Made by a program: the position numbers and the translations under genes
Assembly: GCF_021130785.1 (NCBI RefSeq)
Contig: NW_025776821.1
Coordinates: forward strand, 1-64,000
Length of the DNA: 64,000 nucleotides
Direction of reading: 5' to 3'
DNA from: Homalodisca vitripennis
Lineage: Eukaryota > Arthropoda > Insecta > Hemiptera > Cicadellidae
Notes under the pieces: model-generated
The model's input: only the letters and a program-made list of their open reading frames with translations
What the model was told of the DNA's origin: nothing
The model's database searches: none
In this document: in pieces, positions 35,549 to 48,100 of the stretch
Position numbering within the stretch: position 1 is the stretch's first letter
Layout: each line of letters starts with the position of its first letter

Positions 35549-36960
35549 TATTTGATTTAAAATCAAATTTTTATAATAATAACTGAATATATTTTATAGA
35601 AACATCGATTGTACAAAGTAATTAGCTGATCGAAGCCGAAGCTATGTATCTGTCGGCACAGACAACTGATCTAGACTTGAAATTTTGCATGGAGCACCAT
35701 TTATATATAGGCAAAACCGAGGTCGATATTGGTTGATTTGACTGAGCGTTAGCGAACAGGTTTACATTAGTCTTATGGGTAACAGAATGGCAACGAGGAA
35801 GTGGATAAAATTATTTGTAAGCAAACTAAGAACAATTTTCACCACATTTTAACACGTGCTATAGAAACACATATTTAGTTTAATTGTAAAATAAGCTACA
35901 ATAACACTGTAACATAAGGGTAGTGAATATTTGAGTATGAGAATCTATGAGCCTATGAATTGGTTTGTTATTTCTTGGTTCATTTAAAGTCTGTACAATA
36001 AACTTTTATAACAACACAAATTGTTAATACTTTATCATATTTTGTTGTAAAATATAATTTAGTACATATTATTAAGTAATAGTACTTAACTTAATACTTA
36101 ATACTTAATAGTATATAAAAAATAATACCGAGTCATTTATGATAAAAAGTAAAAATAATAATATAAACAAATAATTTAATGATATAAAGAAATTAAAGAT
36201 GCAATCCTCTTCGGAAAGACTGTGACTAAGCATGAAGCTGAATTGTGCTGTTCCTGTGTCCAGTATCATGTTCGTTGAGATCAGTTAGGTGAGATTTAGC
36301 TGTTGTCGTTCATATATTTTCCTATACCTTCCGAATCCTCTTAACAAAACTCGATTTGACTTCTTAGTTACAATTGTAAATCATCGAATATATACTTGTG
36401 GTTTCTTTGTTGAGAGCACAAACGTGTCATTATTTATTTCTCTTTGCAAAATACCCCGCTCACATTTGTATTAGTAATACTCTAACCACCGATAATAACA
36501 TACAGTCTTATTTCCACAACTCTATTCGAAATGAGAAAAATGTTATAGTCCACATTGAAAATGGTTACATTTAATGTACAGAAGTTAAAACACTTTATTT
36601 AGGATAAAATTAAATAAGCGGCTGGCATATAAGTTTATATGCTACAGGACTTAATATATTTTTACACATATTTACATTTTTAATATATTTGGTGTTTTGA
36701 GCAAAAGCAATATTCAAATTCAATACCGGTATATAATTTATACAGGGTGTTAAAAAGTCCCGCACAGGGCTTCGTAATTTCTGAACGAATAAAGCAATAA
36801 AACTTGGTACATCATTATTACATCTATAACTCTTTTATTTTAAGAACGGTAACTACAATGTTTTAGGTCGAGTAGTATTATATATTTGTATACTATTTTT
36901 ATCATCGTTTTTAATTGATATTATGCATTTTTGATTAAATGCATTTTTTATGCATTGATT

Positions 36961-37184
36961 TTATGATCCCCAAAGAGCGTTTTCTCGCATTACTCCCTCT
37001 TAGACGTACTGAGCACCTCAGGGATAGAGATGATTGTTCAAAGGCTTATTACAGACGTAACATCGCCTGCTCGCTGACTAAGGTAACCTCACACTCGTAT
37101 ATCTGCTTGATGATGGGATTAGATCAGCGTAATTCACTCATACTATTAGCAATTTATATTGTGATGTACTTCTGTAACTTTTAA
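36961..37184 (+). other. Short ORF shared by both duplication copies
   Basis: From ATG at 36961 the frame reads MIPKERFLALLPLRRTEH, then YYRRNIACSLTK, and ends at 37184. The right copy (45249-45467) keeps the same frame with a 3-bp in-frame deletion. About eight residue replacements against about three silent changes give no sign of purifying selection. I do not recognise the sequence. Confidence 0.25.
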
Positions 37185-37750
37185 TTAAATTAATATTCTA
37201 AACCATATTTGGATTTTCTTTAGAAGTTATAACTAATATTGAACTACTTTAGGTTCAGTAAATAAAAGGAAAAAGCTAAAACAACGGATTAAATTCTCAA
37301 TTTCTTTTCATATATAAATTGTATAATTACTGGTTTTGGTTTAATAATAGTGACAGAAACGGGCGGCATAAAAGAAAGAAACGGGAATTTGCATTTTATT
37401 ATTATTGGTTCACTTTAGAATAACTAAAACGATAATTTGACTGTACATTGCTTTATTACAAATCTCTAATCGGTTTGACACTTTGCCTAGTTTAAACTGA
37501 TGGTTGACTGATCGTTTGGTCTGCTAATTCAATGTCGGAAGTCTCGCCTAAAACGGCATTGTGTGTTTGCTAAGGGAACATGAAATAAAGACTTTGTTAA
37601 TTGTATACAATAACAGAAACTCAGTGTTTCCAGGATTAGTATCAGTTCCACGTTTTATGCATAAAATCCGAAGACATTAGTGTAAGCATAAGAACAGGAA
37701 CACGCAAACTGGGTTACCGATCTTTACTATTTTACCTTTTGTTTTTAACA

Positions 37751-37893
37751 CTGTCCTTTTAGGACCATAAATAAAAGCTAAATCAAGCAAAGCAACTGGT
37801 CCACGTTTTGGGGTCCACAAATCAAAGCAAAATTAAGCAAAGCAACTGGTTTTCCTTTTAGGATACATAAATCAAAGGTAAATTAAGCAAAGT
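37751..37893 (+). repeat. Three tandem ~50-bp units
   Basis: Repeats of 'cataaatcaaag..aaattaagcaaagcaactggt' separated by 'ccttttagga'-type spacers. Confidence 0.75.
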
Positions 37894-37984
37894 GTGCACA
37901 TTTTATGCCAGTCAGATATACATTTTATAAATCCATACAGACACATCCATTCCGACATCAGATGCAGCGTTTATTTCTTGATTT

Positions 37985-38201
37985 CTAAATTTTCCAGCGG
38001 CTCATCATGAATTCTTCAACAGAGTAACACATTTTAGACACCAGAACACGCTTGAGACGAGTTTTAAATTGACTTGTTTGAATTTTTTACACTTTCAGGG
38101 AGCCTGTTGATTAGTCTGACACCAACTTGTTGCAGGAGGTGTTGAGACAACGTCAGTCTGTGTTTCCGAGTTCTGAAGCAGTCCCTGCCTCTGGTTTCTT
38201 A
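37985..38201 (-). pseudogene. C-terminal fragment of a non-LTR retrotransposon reverse transcriptase
   Basis: On the - strand the frame ETRGRDCFRTRKHRLTLSQH, then VGVRLINRLPESVK, is the typical end of CR1/Jockey-type ORF2. It is followed after a one-base shift by FKTRLKRVLVSKMCYSVEEF and a stop at 37985-37987. It differs from the element at the right edge of the window. Present only in the left copy of the local duplication. Confidence 0.7.
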
Positions 38202-39535
38202 TTGGTGAACTTCTCTGCCACGAACCAAGACACACTTGGACAAGCAGTACATGATCACCTCAGAAATATAAAGGCAGGATAAAGACAGCAATCTCAGTTA
38301 ATTGAAAGATTCCTTTGCAGATGGTTAGAGCTGGATTTTAACAAAAGCTAAGTTCTTGTGACGAGCATATAGTGTATCAGAGCCAATTTCTATTGCATAA
38401 GCCACACAAGACGCTTTTTCTTGAAATACATAACAAAATTTATCTTAATAAGGAATAGCGTGCGTGCTAACTTTGGTAGAGTTTTAAATGAGGGAGAATA
38501 AAAAGTTATAATATTTTATTTTTCTACGTTAGCTTACTTATAATGACCCTAAGACAAAACAGTAATATTTATATCATCGTCAGACAACGAGGTAAAAAAA
38601 ATCACCATTAATTGCTAAAACGCTTGTCTTTATGTGGTTGTCTAATGTTGATTTGACTTTGGTTTGTGTCTGAGCGTTGAATTGTGGTGCAAAAACACAA
38701 TGGTATGATAAAAGGGTAAGATGATTGTTCAATACTGTTATACATTTCAATAGCTTCTTATTTTTGACCCAACTAAAACTATTTTTTGCTGACTATCCAT
38801 TTTTTTCTTAACGGGAAACTTTTCATCGATTTCACAATAAACTAGGTTGTGCGCTTATATAATGAGTTGGGTAAACACTCCCACCCATTCCAAACTAACC
38901 CAACCCTAAAAAATATTCAAAACATCAAACTCTGTATAAGCATTATTTTAAGTCATAGTAAGAAATCGAAATTTTCTGTGTCAGTGTATGTAAGTCAGTA
39001 TTTTTTTTTTCTTAAAACATTGTAAAAGGTGTTGTGTTTTACTTTCCTAAAGGCATTAAAACGCGAAGGTAGACTGCACGGTGCCGGTTACAGTAATGTA
39101 GTGACCAGAGTGGTACACATTAGTCTTAGGCTCCCTAGGGCGACAGCTCGCCTCTCTTCATCCCTACACCATCCACCTTCTGCTTGCTCGGACACTATCC
39201 TGTGAGGGTACCAACCTTATCAAATTTTTAAAATTTTTTAGGATTTTTCAAGAACGTTTAATTAAAAAAATAAAACTGATTGTATGAATACAAAATTTTA
39301 TGATTTTTATGTAAATTTATCCAAATAGTAACATGTTATAATGAAATTTGACATAATTATGTTTGTTAAATTTTAAGTTTAATTAAAATAAAACCATTTT
39401 ATTATTTTGAATGTACATGATCGAGCCATGCATATATAATTTTTACTGCTACTTCGGTTATATTATAGCGAACTGTATACATGTCGACTACATTGAGGCT
39501 TTTACTATAATTTTTTTTAAAATATTTTTATACAA

Positions 39536-40590
39536 TATACTTTAATTTAGAATTCAGTTTCAAAAATAAATTTAAATTCAAAAAACATATATTTTTAAAG
39601 TGGCTTTAGTAGGATTTGTTTGATAGAGGTACTGTTAGTACACCAATTACATCCTAATAAAATTATGTTATTATTTTATGTATAACCCTAACATAAGAAA
39701 ACAAACTTAATGACTTTACCAAAATTAATTGAAGAGGACTCTGCTATATTCTAAATATAACTTGTCTAGTAAGATAAGAGTACCAATACCATGTGCCGTG
39801 AAATTGGTTGAAGTTTAAAGCAAAATGTCAAGTTCATAGTCTCATTTTATTCTTGAATTCTCCTGCGTAAAGATAAAAACACCTTCGGACAAGAAATCTT
39901 TACATCTCCAGCTAGAGAACTTCTATTGGGACTGCAATAAGGCTCAGCCACATTCTATGGATGGAGATGCATTATAGAACACATTCTTGTCAATGTATAA
40001 TTGAAGTTTGATGTAAATTTCCACAATAAATCTACAAATTACCTATTTCTCAAGACATCTTTCGATATAGTTCGGGCTGCATGGGTCTAGACCACGTGCT
40101 AACGTGTCATATGATAGTACTCGGTTTACAAATTTAATTGTTCTGGAATTTTCTTGTTGTAATCTGGCTACCCATAATACTATTGTAAAAATCGTTCACT
40201 TACGCACAAACCAAATTTCATAAACATTGAACATGATGTAGCCTCTATAGAAATGAAGTTTCATAATAATATATAAGTAAATGAATTCTCGAGATATCGC
40301 GTCGACAGACAGACAAAAATAAAATTTTTCCAGTTTTACACGGATAAGCCTCGCAAACGCTCAATAATTACTTTGTACAAGCACGTTTTCCTTCAAATGA
40401 ATCAGCTGTCTTCATAACATACTGATTTTCGTATTAAATATTTGAAGACGTTAAAACGGTATTGCACAATATTTTATATAGTATCGTGCATGAAATACTG
40501 CGTTTATAAAATAATACATCGAAAAGTTTGAAGCTTAATAATTTTTAGTGCCAAGTTTGAATCATACACACATTAATTGTGAGACGAAAT
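39536..40590. other. AT-rich stretch with a dispersed-repeat member
   Basis: 40150-40370 carries the dispersed family (ctacccataata, cagacagacaaaaat, aaacgctcaataatta). No exon is recognised. Confidence 0.45.
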
Positions 40591-41047
40591 CTGAGCAGTA
40601 TAGCTTATAGAAATATATTTCAACGTCCTTTTTTTTGGACTCGTATCATAGAATTTTGAGCAGTATAGCTTATAGAAATATATTTCACCGTCCTTATATT
40701 TGGACTCGTATCATAGAATTCTGAGCAGTATAGCTTATAGAAATGTATTTCAACGTCCTTATATTTGGACTCGTATCATAGAATTCTGAGCAGTATATCT
40801 TATAGAAATATATTTCAACGTCCTTATATTTGGACTCGTATAATAGAATTCTGAGCAGTATAGCTTATAGAAATATATTTCAACGTCCTTATATTTGGAC
40901 TCGTATCATAGAATTCTGAGCAGTATAGTTTATAGAAATATATATCAACGTCCTTATATTTGGACTCGTATCATAGAATTCTGAGCAGTATAGCTTATAG
41001 AAATATATTTAGCGTAATATATTTCAACTTTCTTATTTTTGGAATCG
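40591..41047 (+). repeat. 65-bp minisatellite, seven copies
   Basis: Units begin at 40592, 40657, 40722, 40787, 40852, 40917 and 40982, exactly 65 bp apart. Each reads tgagcagtatagcttataga, then atttcaacgtccttatattt and ggactcgtatcatagaattc. The last unit is degenerate. Confidence 0.95.
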
Positions 41048-42867
41048 TATAATGTAAAAACCTTGTTTATCCGAGCCATAAATATAAACTTAAAGGTAAT
41101 ATTCTACACATACAACATTCTATAACGACTCATTATGAACTGTAAATTCTATAGGTTAAGATCATTTTACTTTATTAAATTATATGATTAAAAAGGATTA
41201 ATATGCACTATATGCATAAGGAAAAGAATCGTTTTCCTGCAGCAAAGGGTTTAGTCGAATAAAGCTTATTATTTTCCAAATTGAAATTAGAGTATTTTGT
41301 TTCTGAGGTATTCAAGTTAATCCTCTTCAGAGATTAAACCGTTTGCACATTATTATATGAGTTTATTACTATATGAGTTTTGTAAAAAGTCACAATCTCT
41401 TTTCAAAAATTAAAGCCATTTTAAAAATTAATTTGGAATTTTAAAGTTTTTACTATTATGAGTACTTGTGTTTATATAAATTGATTATTAAATTGTAGTT
41501 CATGTAGCTCGTTTTAATTAGATATTTGTACTTTAGTGAACTTTAATTATACCCAATATATTATTCTTTCTTAGATTGGGAAATTCTGCCGCACTAAAAT
41601 TTGTTTTAAGTATTTAGTAAGAGTTTTTAATGTCATTATGAAAGACTTTCTTTAAAGTATTTAAACGCTTTTTGAACCATACGAATGTTTAAAACCACTG
41701 GTCTCTGAGTTAACTTGCAAACAAAGTGGGAGCTACTCTACATTTCTTAAAGTCCTAATAAAGACAGCTGAGAATTTCTACAGTTTTAGCTGTTAATGCT
41801 AAAATTAAATTTGTTGAATTACATTTTCAGAATCTTAACCAATCATTTACCCTCAATCTCAGTATAATCGCAGGATTTCTTGAAAATTGGAGGGAGGGAA
41901 TTGTTTGTATCTATCAGTTTAATCGTTAATCATGAAGACACTCGCATAAATACTCATCGTCTCGGAGACTGGGCTCTTATATTGCCTAGAACACAACTGC
42001 CTTACATAATGACATCTTTTTGATTGTAAAAGGTTTGGAATTCACTCAACATTAATCATATTAAAATTATTAACATTTAAACATAATATCTCTGAACTAT
42101 AAGTCGTAAACTGAAGGAACAGACTTGCCTCAAGGACTCATTATTACTATTTGGGTGGCAGGGGATTCTATACTTAGCTATACAAAACATTTGTGCAAAC
42201 TGAAACCCCTTAAAACAAAACTGATAACTATGCAGCCTTAAGTGAGGCTAATGCGTCCTTTGTATAAAGTATTTTTCTTTATTGCAAATTTGAAAATTGT
42301 CAAAATTTTTATGATCCATTACATATCTAAGATTTATATTTATAATTTTTGGATTCTCTTCTCATGGCTGGAAATGAGAAACATTTCTCCATTGTCAATA
42401 CGCATTATCTTAGTTTCTGTACTAATTTAATTAATAATATTTTCTATCTGCACTCATTAATCGGTTCTTGTTTGGTATATAATTGAACTATTTAAGTATA
42501 TAATCGAATATTTTCTGTTTCTTTGAATTGTTTCAATTATAAGTGGGGTGAAATGTACAAATGGGCGTCACACCCCAACTCAACAACCGTACGAGAATGT
42601 TCTAATAAAAAATAAGGCAAATGATTTTTTTAATACATTACTGTACATATCCGTGTGTCTTTATGGTTGCACAAATGGGTTATAAATTTCTACACTGAAC
42701 ATGTAAGATATCAAGATAAGAGCTTGAAAGTAAACACAACCAAAAATAAATGTGAAACATTTTTACAAGTCATACGTGACAGACATATAATCTGCAACAC
42801 AGAGGTTATAGTGTAATAGAACCTGTCAAGCACGATTATGATTTAACGCTGTTCGATCCACGATTGA
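41048..42867. other. AT-rich stretch, no gene seen
   Basis: Only short chance frames occur; no exon or element is recognised. Confidence 0.5.
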
Positions 42868-43192
42868 TTTGATTTAAAATCAGATTTTTATAATAATAGC
42901 TGAATATACTTTATAGAAACATCGATTGTACAAAGTACAAAGTGTAATTAGCTGATCGACACCGAAGCTATGTATCTGTTGGTACAAACAGTTGATCTTC
43001 GAAATTTTGTATGGAGCTTCATTTATATACAGGGAAAACCGAGGTCGACGTTGGTGATTTGACTGACGGTTGGGAATAGGTTTACATTCGTCTTATAGGT
43101 AACATAATGGCAACTAGGAAATCACTGGATAAATTTTGTAAGGAAACTGAGAACAATTTTACAACATTTTAACACATGCTATAGAAACACAT

Positions 43193-43550
43193 TCTTTGTT
43201 TGAAGGTTGTTTTTGACGATGGAAGGATTGTGAAGGAAACAGGATTTTTCCGGACATTTGCCGTCGTTCAGTGAAACAAGACATCAGTAACACTACGTTT
43301 CGAGATCTGTAATCTGATCTCTTCTTCAGGTAGTGCCCAGGAGTGCCCTCTGGTCAGTCGTAGGTGGTTAGTAGACGAATGAAGACGTATTGTGACCTGT
43401 ATTCCGTAGTTTTAATGATTAGTGTTGTGTATAGTATTTTTATTAAGAGTATGTTTATACAGTTAGTGAAGTTTACAAACAACATAGTGGTTGTGATTCC
43501 TGACTTAGGCGTGCCACAACGCTTTGGTAAGATTTGTTCATTTTAACCTC
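43193..43550. mobile_element. Penelope-like fragment with inverted tail and 9-bp target duplication
   Basis: GAAACACAT stands on both sides (43184-43192 and 43551-43559), and the left copy of the local duplication has the empty site at about 35870. The first ~137 bp (to about 43330) equal the terminal 3' segment of the element at 53.7 kb in antisense. The remaining ~220 bp (ctctggtcagtcgta ... cgtgccacaacgcttt) equal its adjacent sequence in sense. The two parts are therefore in opposite orientation compared with 53691-54080. No coding remains. Confidence 0.78.
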
Positions 43551-44128
43551 GAAACACATATTTAGTTTAATTGTAAAATAAGCTACAGAACTTGGAATTT
43601 CACATGAAGTCTCAGCAAAGGCGTTACGCGACTTGTGGTGTGGTGTAATCCTACCGTGTATTATTTTTTATGACGTGCACATCTTAAAGTTCAGTTAAAA
43701 AAAATAAATCACTGACACAAGAAAAATATTAGTAATCTCCAACATTATTTACAATGGCAGTTTTTAATGAAGTTTTTAGGACTACATTAAACAAAAACAA
43801 GTTAAGTTGCAACTTAGGCTCGTAAACATTATTATTGAGCCATTAACTGAGTTCTGTGGAGAGAAAACATAAAACAGCCCATGTAAAAGACCATGCATAA
43901 TCGAAGTTTTCCGTTTATGGAACAGTTTTCTTATTTCTTCACTGTAACATAAGGGTAGTGAATATTTGAGTATGAGAATCTATGAGCCTATATATTGGTT
44001 TGTTATTTCTTGGTTCATTTAAAGTCTGTACAATAAACTGTTATAACAACACAAATTGTTATTTACGTTACCATATTTCGTTGTAAAATATAATTTAGTA
44101 CATATTTTTAAGTACTTAAAAATACTTA

Positions 44129-44129
<1 letters not shown>

Positions 44130-44205
<76 letters not shown>
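44130..44205. repeat. Compound microsatellite (AC)n(AT)n
   Basis: About 10 AC units followed by about 27 AT units. Open frames across it on the - strand are translations of the repeat. Confidence 0.97.
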
Positions 44206-44210
<5 letters not shown>

Positions 44211-45611
44211 ATACCGAGTCATTTATGATACAAAGTAAAAATAATAATATAAAGAAATAATTTAATGATATAAAGAAATTAAAAATGCAATCCTCTTCGG
44301 AAAGACTGTGACTAAGCATGAAGCTGAATTGTGCTGTTCCTGTGTCCAGTATCATGTTCGTTCAGATAAGTTAGGTGAGATTTAGCTGTTGTCGTTCATA
44401 TATTTTCCTATCCCTCCCGAATCTTCTTAACAAAACTTTATTTGAATATTTAGTTACAATTGTAAATCATCGAATATATACTTGTAGTCTCATTGTTAAG
44501 CGCACAATCGTCTCATTATTTCTCTTTGCAAAACACCTCATTCACATTTGTATTAGTAATACTCTAACCACTGATAATACCATACAATATCATTTACTCC
44601 AACTCTATTCGAAATTGCACATATTGTATTCTCTGTGCGGAAAAACAAATGGCTGAATTTTTAATAGTAGAGATATTCACATTTGTGTTTGCAATACTAT
44701 AACCAATGACAATGTCATTAAGTCTTATTGCCCACAACTCTATTCTAGAAATGAGAAAAATGTTAATGTCCACATTGAAAATGGCTACATTTAATGTAGC
44801 CTACAGAAGTTCAAACAATTTTTTTACGATAAAATTAAATAAGTGGCTCACATATAAGTTTATTGCATGCTTCAGGGCTTAATATATTTTTACGCAGTGT
44901 TTTGACCAAGAGAGATATTCAAATTCAATACCGGTATATAATTTATACAGGGTGTTAACAAGTCCCGCACAGGGCTTCGTAATTTCTGAACGATTACAGA
45001 TAAAGCAATAAAACTTGGTACATCATTACTACACCTCTAAATCTTTTTTTTAAGGAACGGTAAATACAATGTATTAGGTCGAGTAGTGGTATATATTTAT
45101 ATACTATTTTTATAATTGTTTTAAATTGTTTTTAATGCAAATTCAAAGTTACAAAGACGCCTGCAGGTTAAACATTGAAAACGTACATTGACTGATATCT
45201 CTCATATTGTCCGCATGATCGATATACAACTGCACAAAAACTACATTCATGATCCCCAAAGAGCGTTTTCTCGCATTAGGTCTCAGACGTACTGAGCACC
45301 TCAGGGATAGAGATGATTGTTCAAAGGCTTATTACAGACGTAACATCGCCTGCTCGCTGACTAAGGCAACCTCGCACTCGTATATCTGCGTGATGATGGG
45401 ATTAGGTCCCCGTAATTCACTCATAGTATTAGCAATTTATATTGCGATATACTTTTGCAACGTTTAATTGAATTAAAGTTTTGAAGTTACGATTAATAAA
45501 TAACATTGAAATTCTTTAGGTTCAGTAAATTCCAGCTAAAACAAAGGTTTAAATTCTCAATTTATTTTCATAAATAACTTGTATTGTTGCTGTTTTTAGT
45601 TTAATAGTACG

Positions 45612-45712
45612 GTCTCGTTGACGGTTTAAAATGATTCCTTATGTTGGTAATTTGCATGTATATTATGTATTATATTACCAACATAAGGAATCATTTTTAA
45701 CCGTCAACGAGA

Positions 45713-45713
<1 letters not shown>
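45612..45713. repeat. Near-perfect hairpin, 40-bp arms, 22-nt loop
   Basis: 45612-45651 and 45674-45713 are reverse complements with one mismatch. Arms run from GTCTCGTTGACGG to TTATGTTGGTAAT; the spacer is 45652-45673. It is followed at once by (TA)n(TG)n. Such a palindrome could be a foldback duplication, a miniature element or a small-RNA precursor; the sequence alone does not decide. Confidence 0.93.
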
Positions 45714-45784
<71 letters not shown>

Positions 45785-45800
45785 ATTGTGTGTGTGTATT
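45714..45800. repeat. Compound microsatellite (TA)n(TG)n
   Basis: About 27 TA units, then TG/GT units interrupted by 'tattg'. Confidence 0.97.
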
Positions 45801-47819
45801 AGACTCCCAGGGCGATAGCTCACCTCTCTTCATCCCCAAAAACTTTCTGCTTGTTGCGACACTTATCCTGTGAGCGTACTAGCCTTATCAATACTTTTGA
45901 CAGGATTTTTCAAAGAATTTTTAATTTTAAAGAAATAAACTGATGGTATGAATATAAATAAACTTTTATGATTTTTATTTTAATTTATCCAACTAGTAAC
46001 AGGTTTTAATGAAATTTGGCAAATAATTATGTTTGTTCTATATAAATTATAATGCAAATAAGCCACTTTATTATCTTGAATGTACATGATCGAGCCATGT
46101 GTATATAACTCGTACGGCAAGTTTTGTTACGTTATAGCAAACTTTATATATCTAGACAACATTGAGGCTGTTAGTACTCAATTTGTAAAATTGTCATACA
46201 ATTATTTTATTTTATAATTTACTTTATAAAATATTTAATTTATTAAAACCATAATTATATTTTAGTTTTTTAATAATATTTTATTAAATACCTTTAATAT
46301 CATTTGTTAGATATAAGTTAGTACATTCATTAAATTCTCAATTTCTGTTTTTTAACAGAATTGATTTGACGATCATCTTTCCTTTCCCCTTTTGCCTGTT
46401 CGTTCGTCATCTTTAGAACTTTGGACTTGAATACGTTTTATCTAGACTGAATTTTCTAGTGCACTTTAATGTTTTATCTGAAAAATAGGTGTAATCATGT
46501 AATATTTACAAGATTTCCCCTCTCTCGTGTCTTCTCCGGTTTTGGTAGAGTTTTAAATTGGGATGAACTTGTTTGGAGGGAAAAAATTATCTGTGATTCA
46601 TTAAAGGTATTCCTGGTAGTATTTTTCTTGTTTACAGTAGGTCGGGAAAATGCAAGGGAAGACCTAAAGAAACACCTAATACGTTCATCAGCTACTAGAT
46701 CACAAGACTTTGATTCTGAATATACTGTACATGACTTTTGTGTATGAATTCTATGCACTTTGCCATAAATATCTCTAACACCAACCATTAAAAAATGTAA
46801 GTTTATGCGAAAGCATATTCGGGAGAATATAAAATGTATTTAGAAAAGTCAAAACTAAAAACTGTTTGTAAAATACATTGTAGATGTAGTTAATTAGTTA
46901 TCAATGGCTTTATCGCTGGCGAATCCATACTAAAGGGATACCATACTAGGGGAAACCCTATTTCACAAATACGTAGTGTTTTATTTCATGGGATTAATAT
47001 ATTTAAAATTTTTCGGTAATTAGCTACTAAATTTTAGTATTATTGTAAAAGTTAGATTGCCTGGCTTTGTTCTATATCTAGACCGATGATACCGGAGATG
47101 TTAAAATCCAATGATATGGACGATGTCAACGGGAGAGAAAGAAAATGTATGAAAGCCCTTATAGGCGGATAATTAAAATAATGAAATAGCTTAAACTTTA
47201 GTTAAAATTGTACTTATAGGATGGTCTCTCTACCAATTATTTTTCAGAATGGAAGAAATTACTTTTAACTTTATGTTAGTAGACGTTTTAAACAGTGTAT
47301 AGCATAATAAAGTTATTTATTTACATAGCCGATGATATCTCTTTGGTTTTTCAAAATAATACAAGGTTTAAGTACACCACAACACGCATTACATAACAGG
47401 CTTCACTGATGTTGCTTACCAAATTTTTAACACATATCCCACTTCTTTCCCGAAATGTTCTATGGGCAGATAGCCAGACAATCAATCATAAAAAAGAAAT
47501 TGACACAAATGATGCGTATCCAAATTCCATATTTGGACATGCACCAACATAAAACATATTCTTGTCTACGTAGAAGTTAAGGGCAAAAAGTCTTGCCCAT
47601 AATACTTTTACACTAATGTTCGTTAAGCTAAGTTTCATAGCAGTGTTCAAACTGTAAAAGTTCTGGTGAGCTACAGAGAGTACTACAACCCAAGAGTGCG
47701 CTAAAATCAATTCTTGTCAATGAAACTAAACATTGACGTGCCACTCTATTATATTTGTTTACTCTATGAATAAAAAAACACATGTTCAAATCTAACATGA
47801 TTGTATTCAACTTGCTTAT

Positions 47820-48100
47820 AAGTTTATTTAGTTTGTATTTTCTCGTTGTCATCATGGTTACCCATAAAATTAATGTAGAAATACTCACTAACGCTCAGCC
47901 AAATAACATGGAGTGACATATACCAACATGGAACTCAGTTTTCCTTATAAAAAATAAAGCTTCTTGCATCTCAACAGTTCAGTTTTGTTTTGTGATATCT
48001 TACAGACATACAGACAGATAGAGAGAGATACCGAGAAGCAGACGGACAGAAGAAGCGTCGATTGGCTTCATTAACGCTCAGCCAGTAATTATGTGTAAGA
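47820..48100. repeat. Dispersed 'aacgctcagcc' repeat, best member
   Basis: Reads ttctcgttgtcatcatggtt, acccataaaat, ctaacgctcagccaaataac, catggagtgacatatacc, aataaagcttc, a cagacatacagacagat string, and ends attaacgctcagccagtaat. Related copies are at 21490, 34680-34880 (inverted), 35640-35800 (inverted), 40150, 42950-43130 (inverted) and 49020. No terminal repeats or coding are evident; class unknown. Confidence 0.6.

Larger units (their letters stand above)
35549..39535 (+). repeat. Direct duplication, left copy
   Basis: Colinear with 42868-46200. Shared landmarks: ttgatttaaaatca with cgattgtacaaagtaatt; gtaacataagggtagtgaat (35913 / 43946); agctgttgtcgttcatatat (36298 / 44385); acagggtgtta..agtcccgcac (36744 / 44948); ccccaaagagcgttttctcg (36967 / 45252); cctctcttcatccc (39151 / 45822); and catgatcgagccatg (39417 / 46085). 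The left copy alone holds about 1.8 kb at 37.35-39.12 kb, including a LINE fragment. Confidence 0.88.
42868..46200 (+). repeat. Direct duplication, right copy
   Basis: Partner of 35549-39535. It differs by a Penelope-like insertion at 43193-43550 and about 350 bp at 43590-43937 absent from the left copy. Expanded (AC)n/(TA)n at 44130-44205 and a hairpin plus (TA)n(TG)n at 45612-45800 replace the left copy's 1.8 kb insert. Confidence 0.88.

Noticed and set aside
36740..36790. 'acagggtgtta...agtcccgcac' as a transposon end (also 44945)
   Set aside because: It resembles common insect transposon termini, but no partner end or target duplication could be found in either copy.
44019..44355. Ile/Tyr- and Val/Cys-rich frames across microsatellites (also 18183-18476, 45631-45873, 58040-58225, 60533-60835)
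   Set aside because: Translations of (TA)n and (TG)n repeats.
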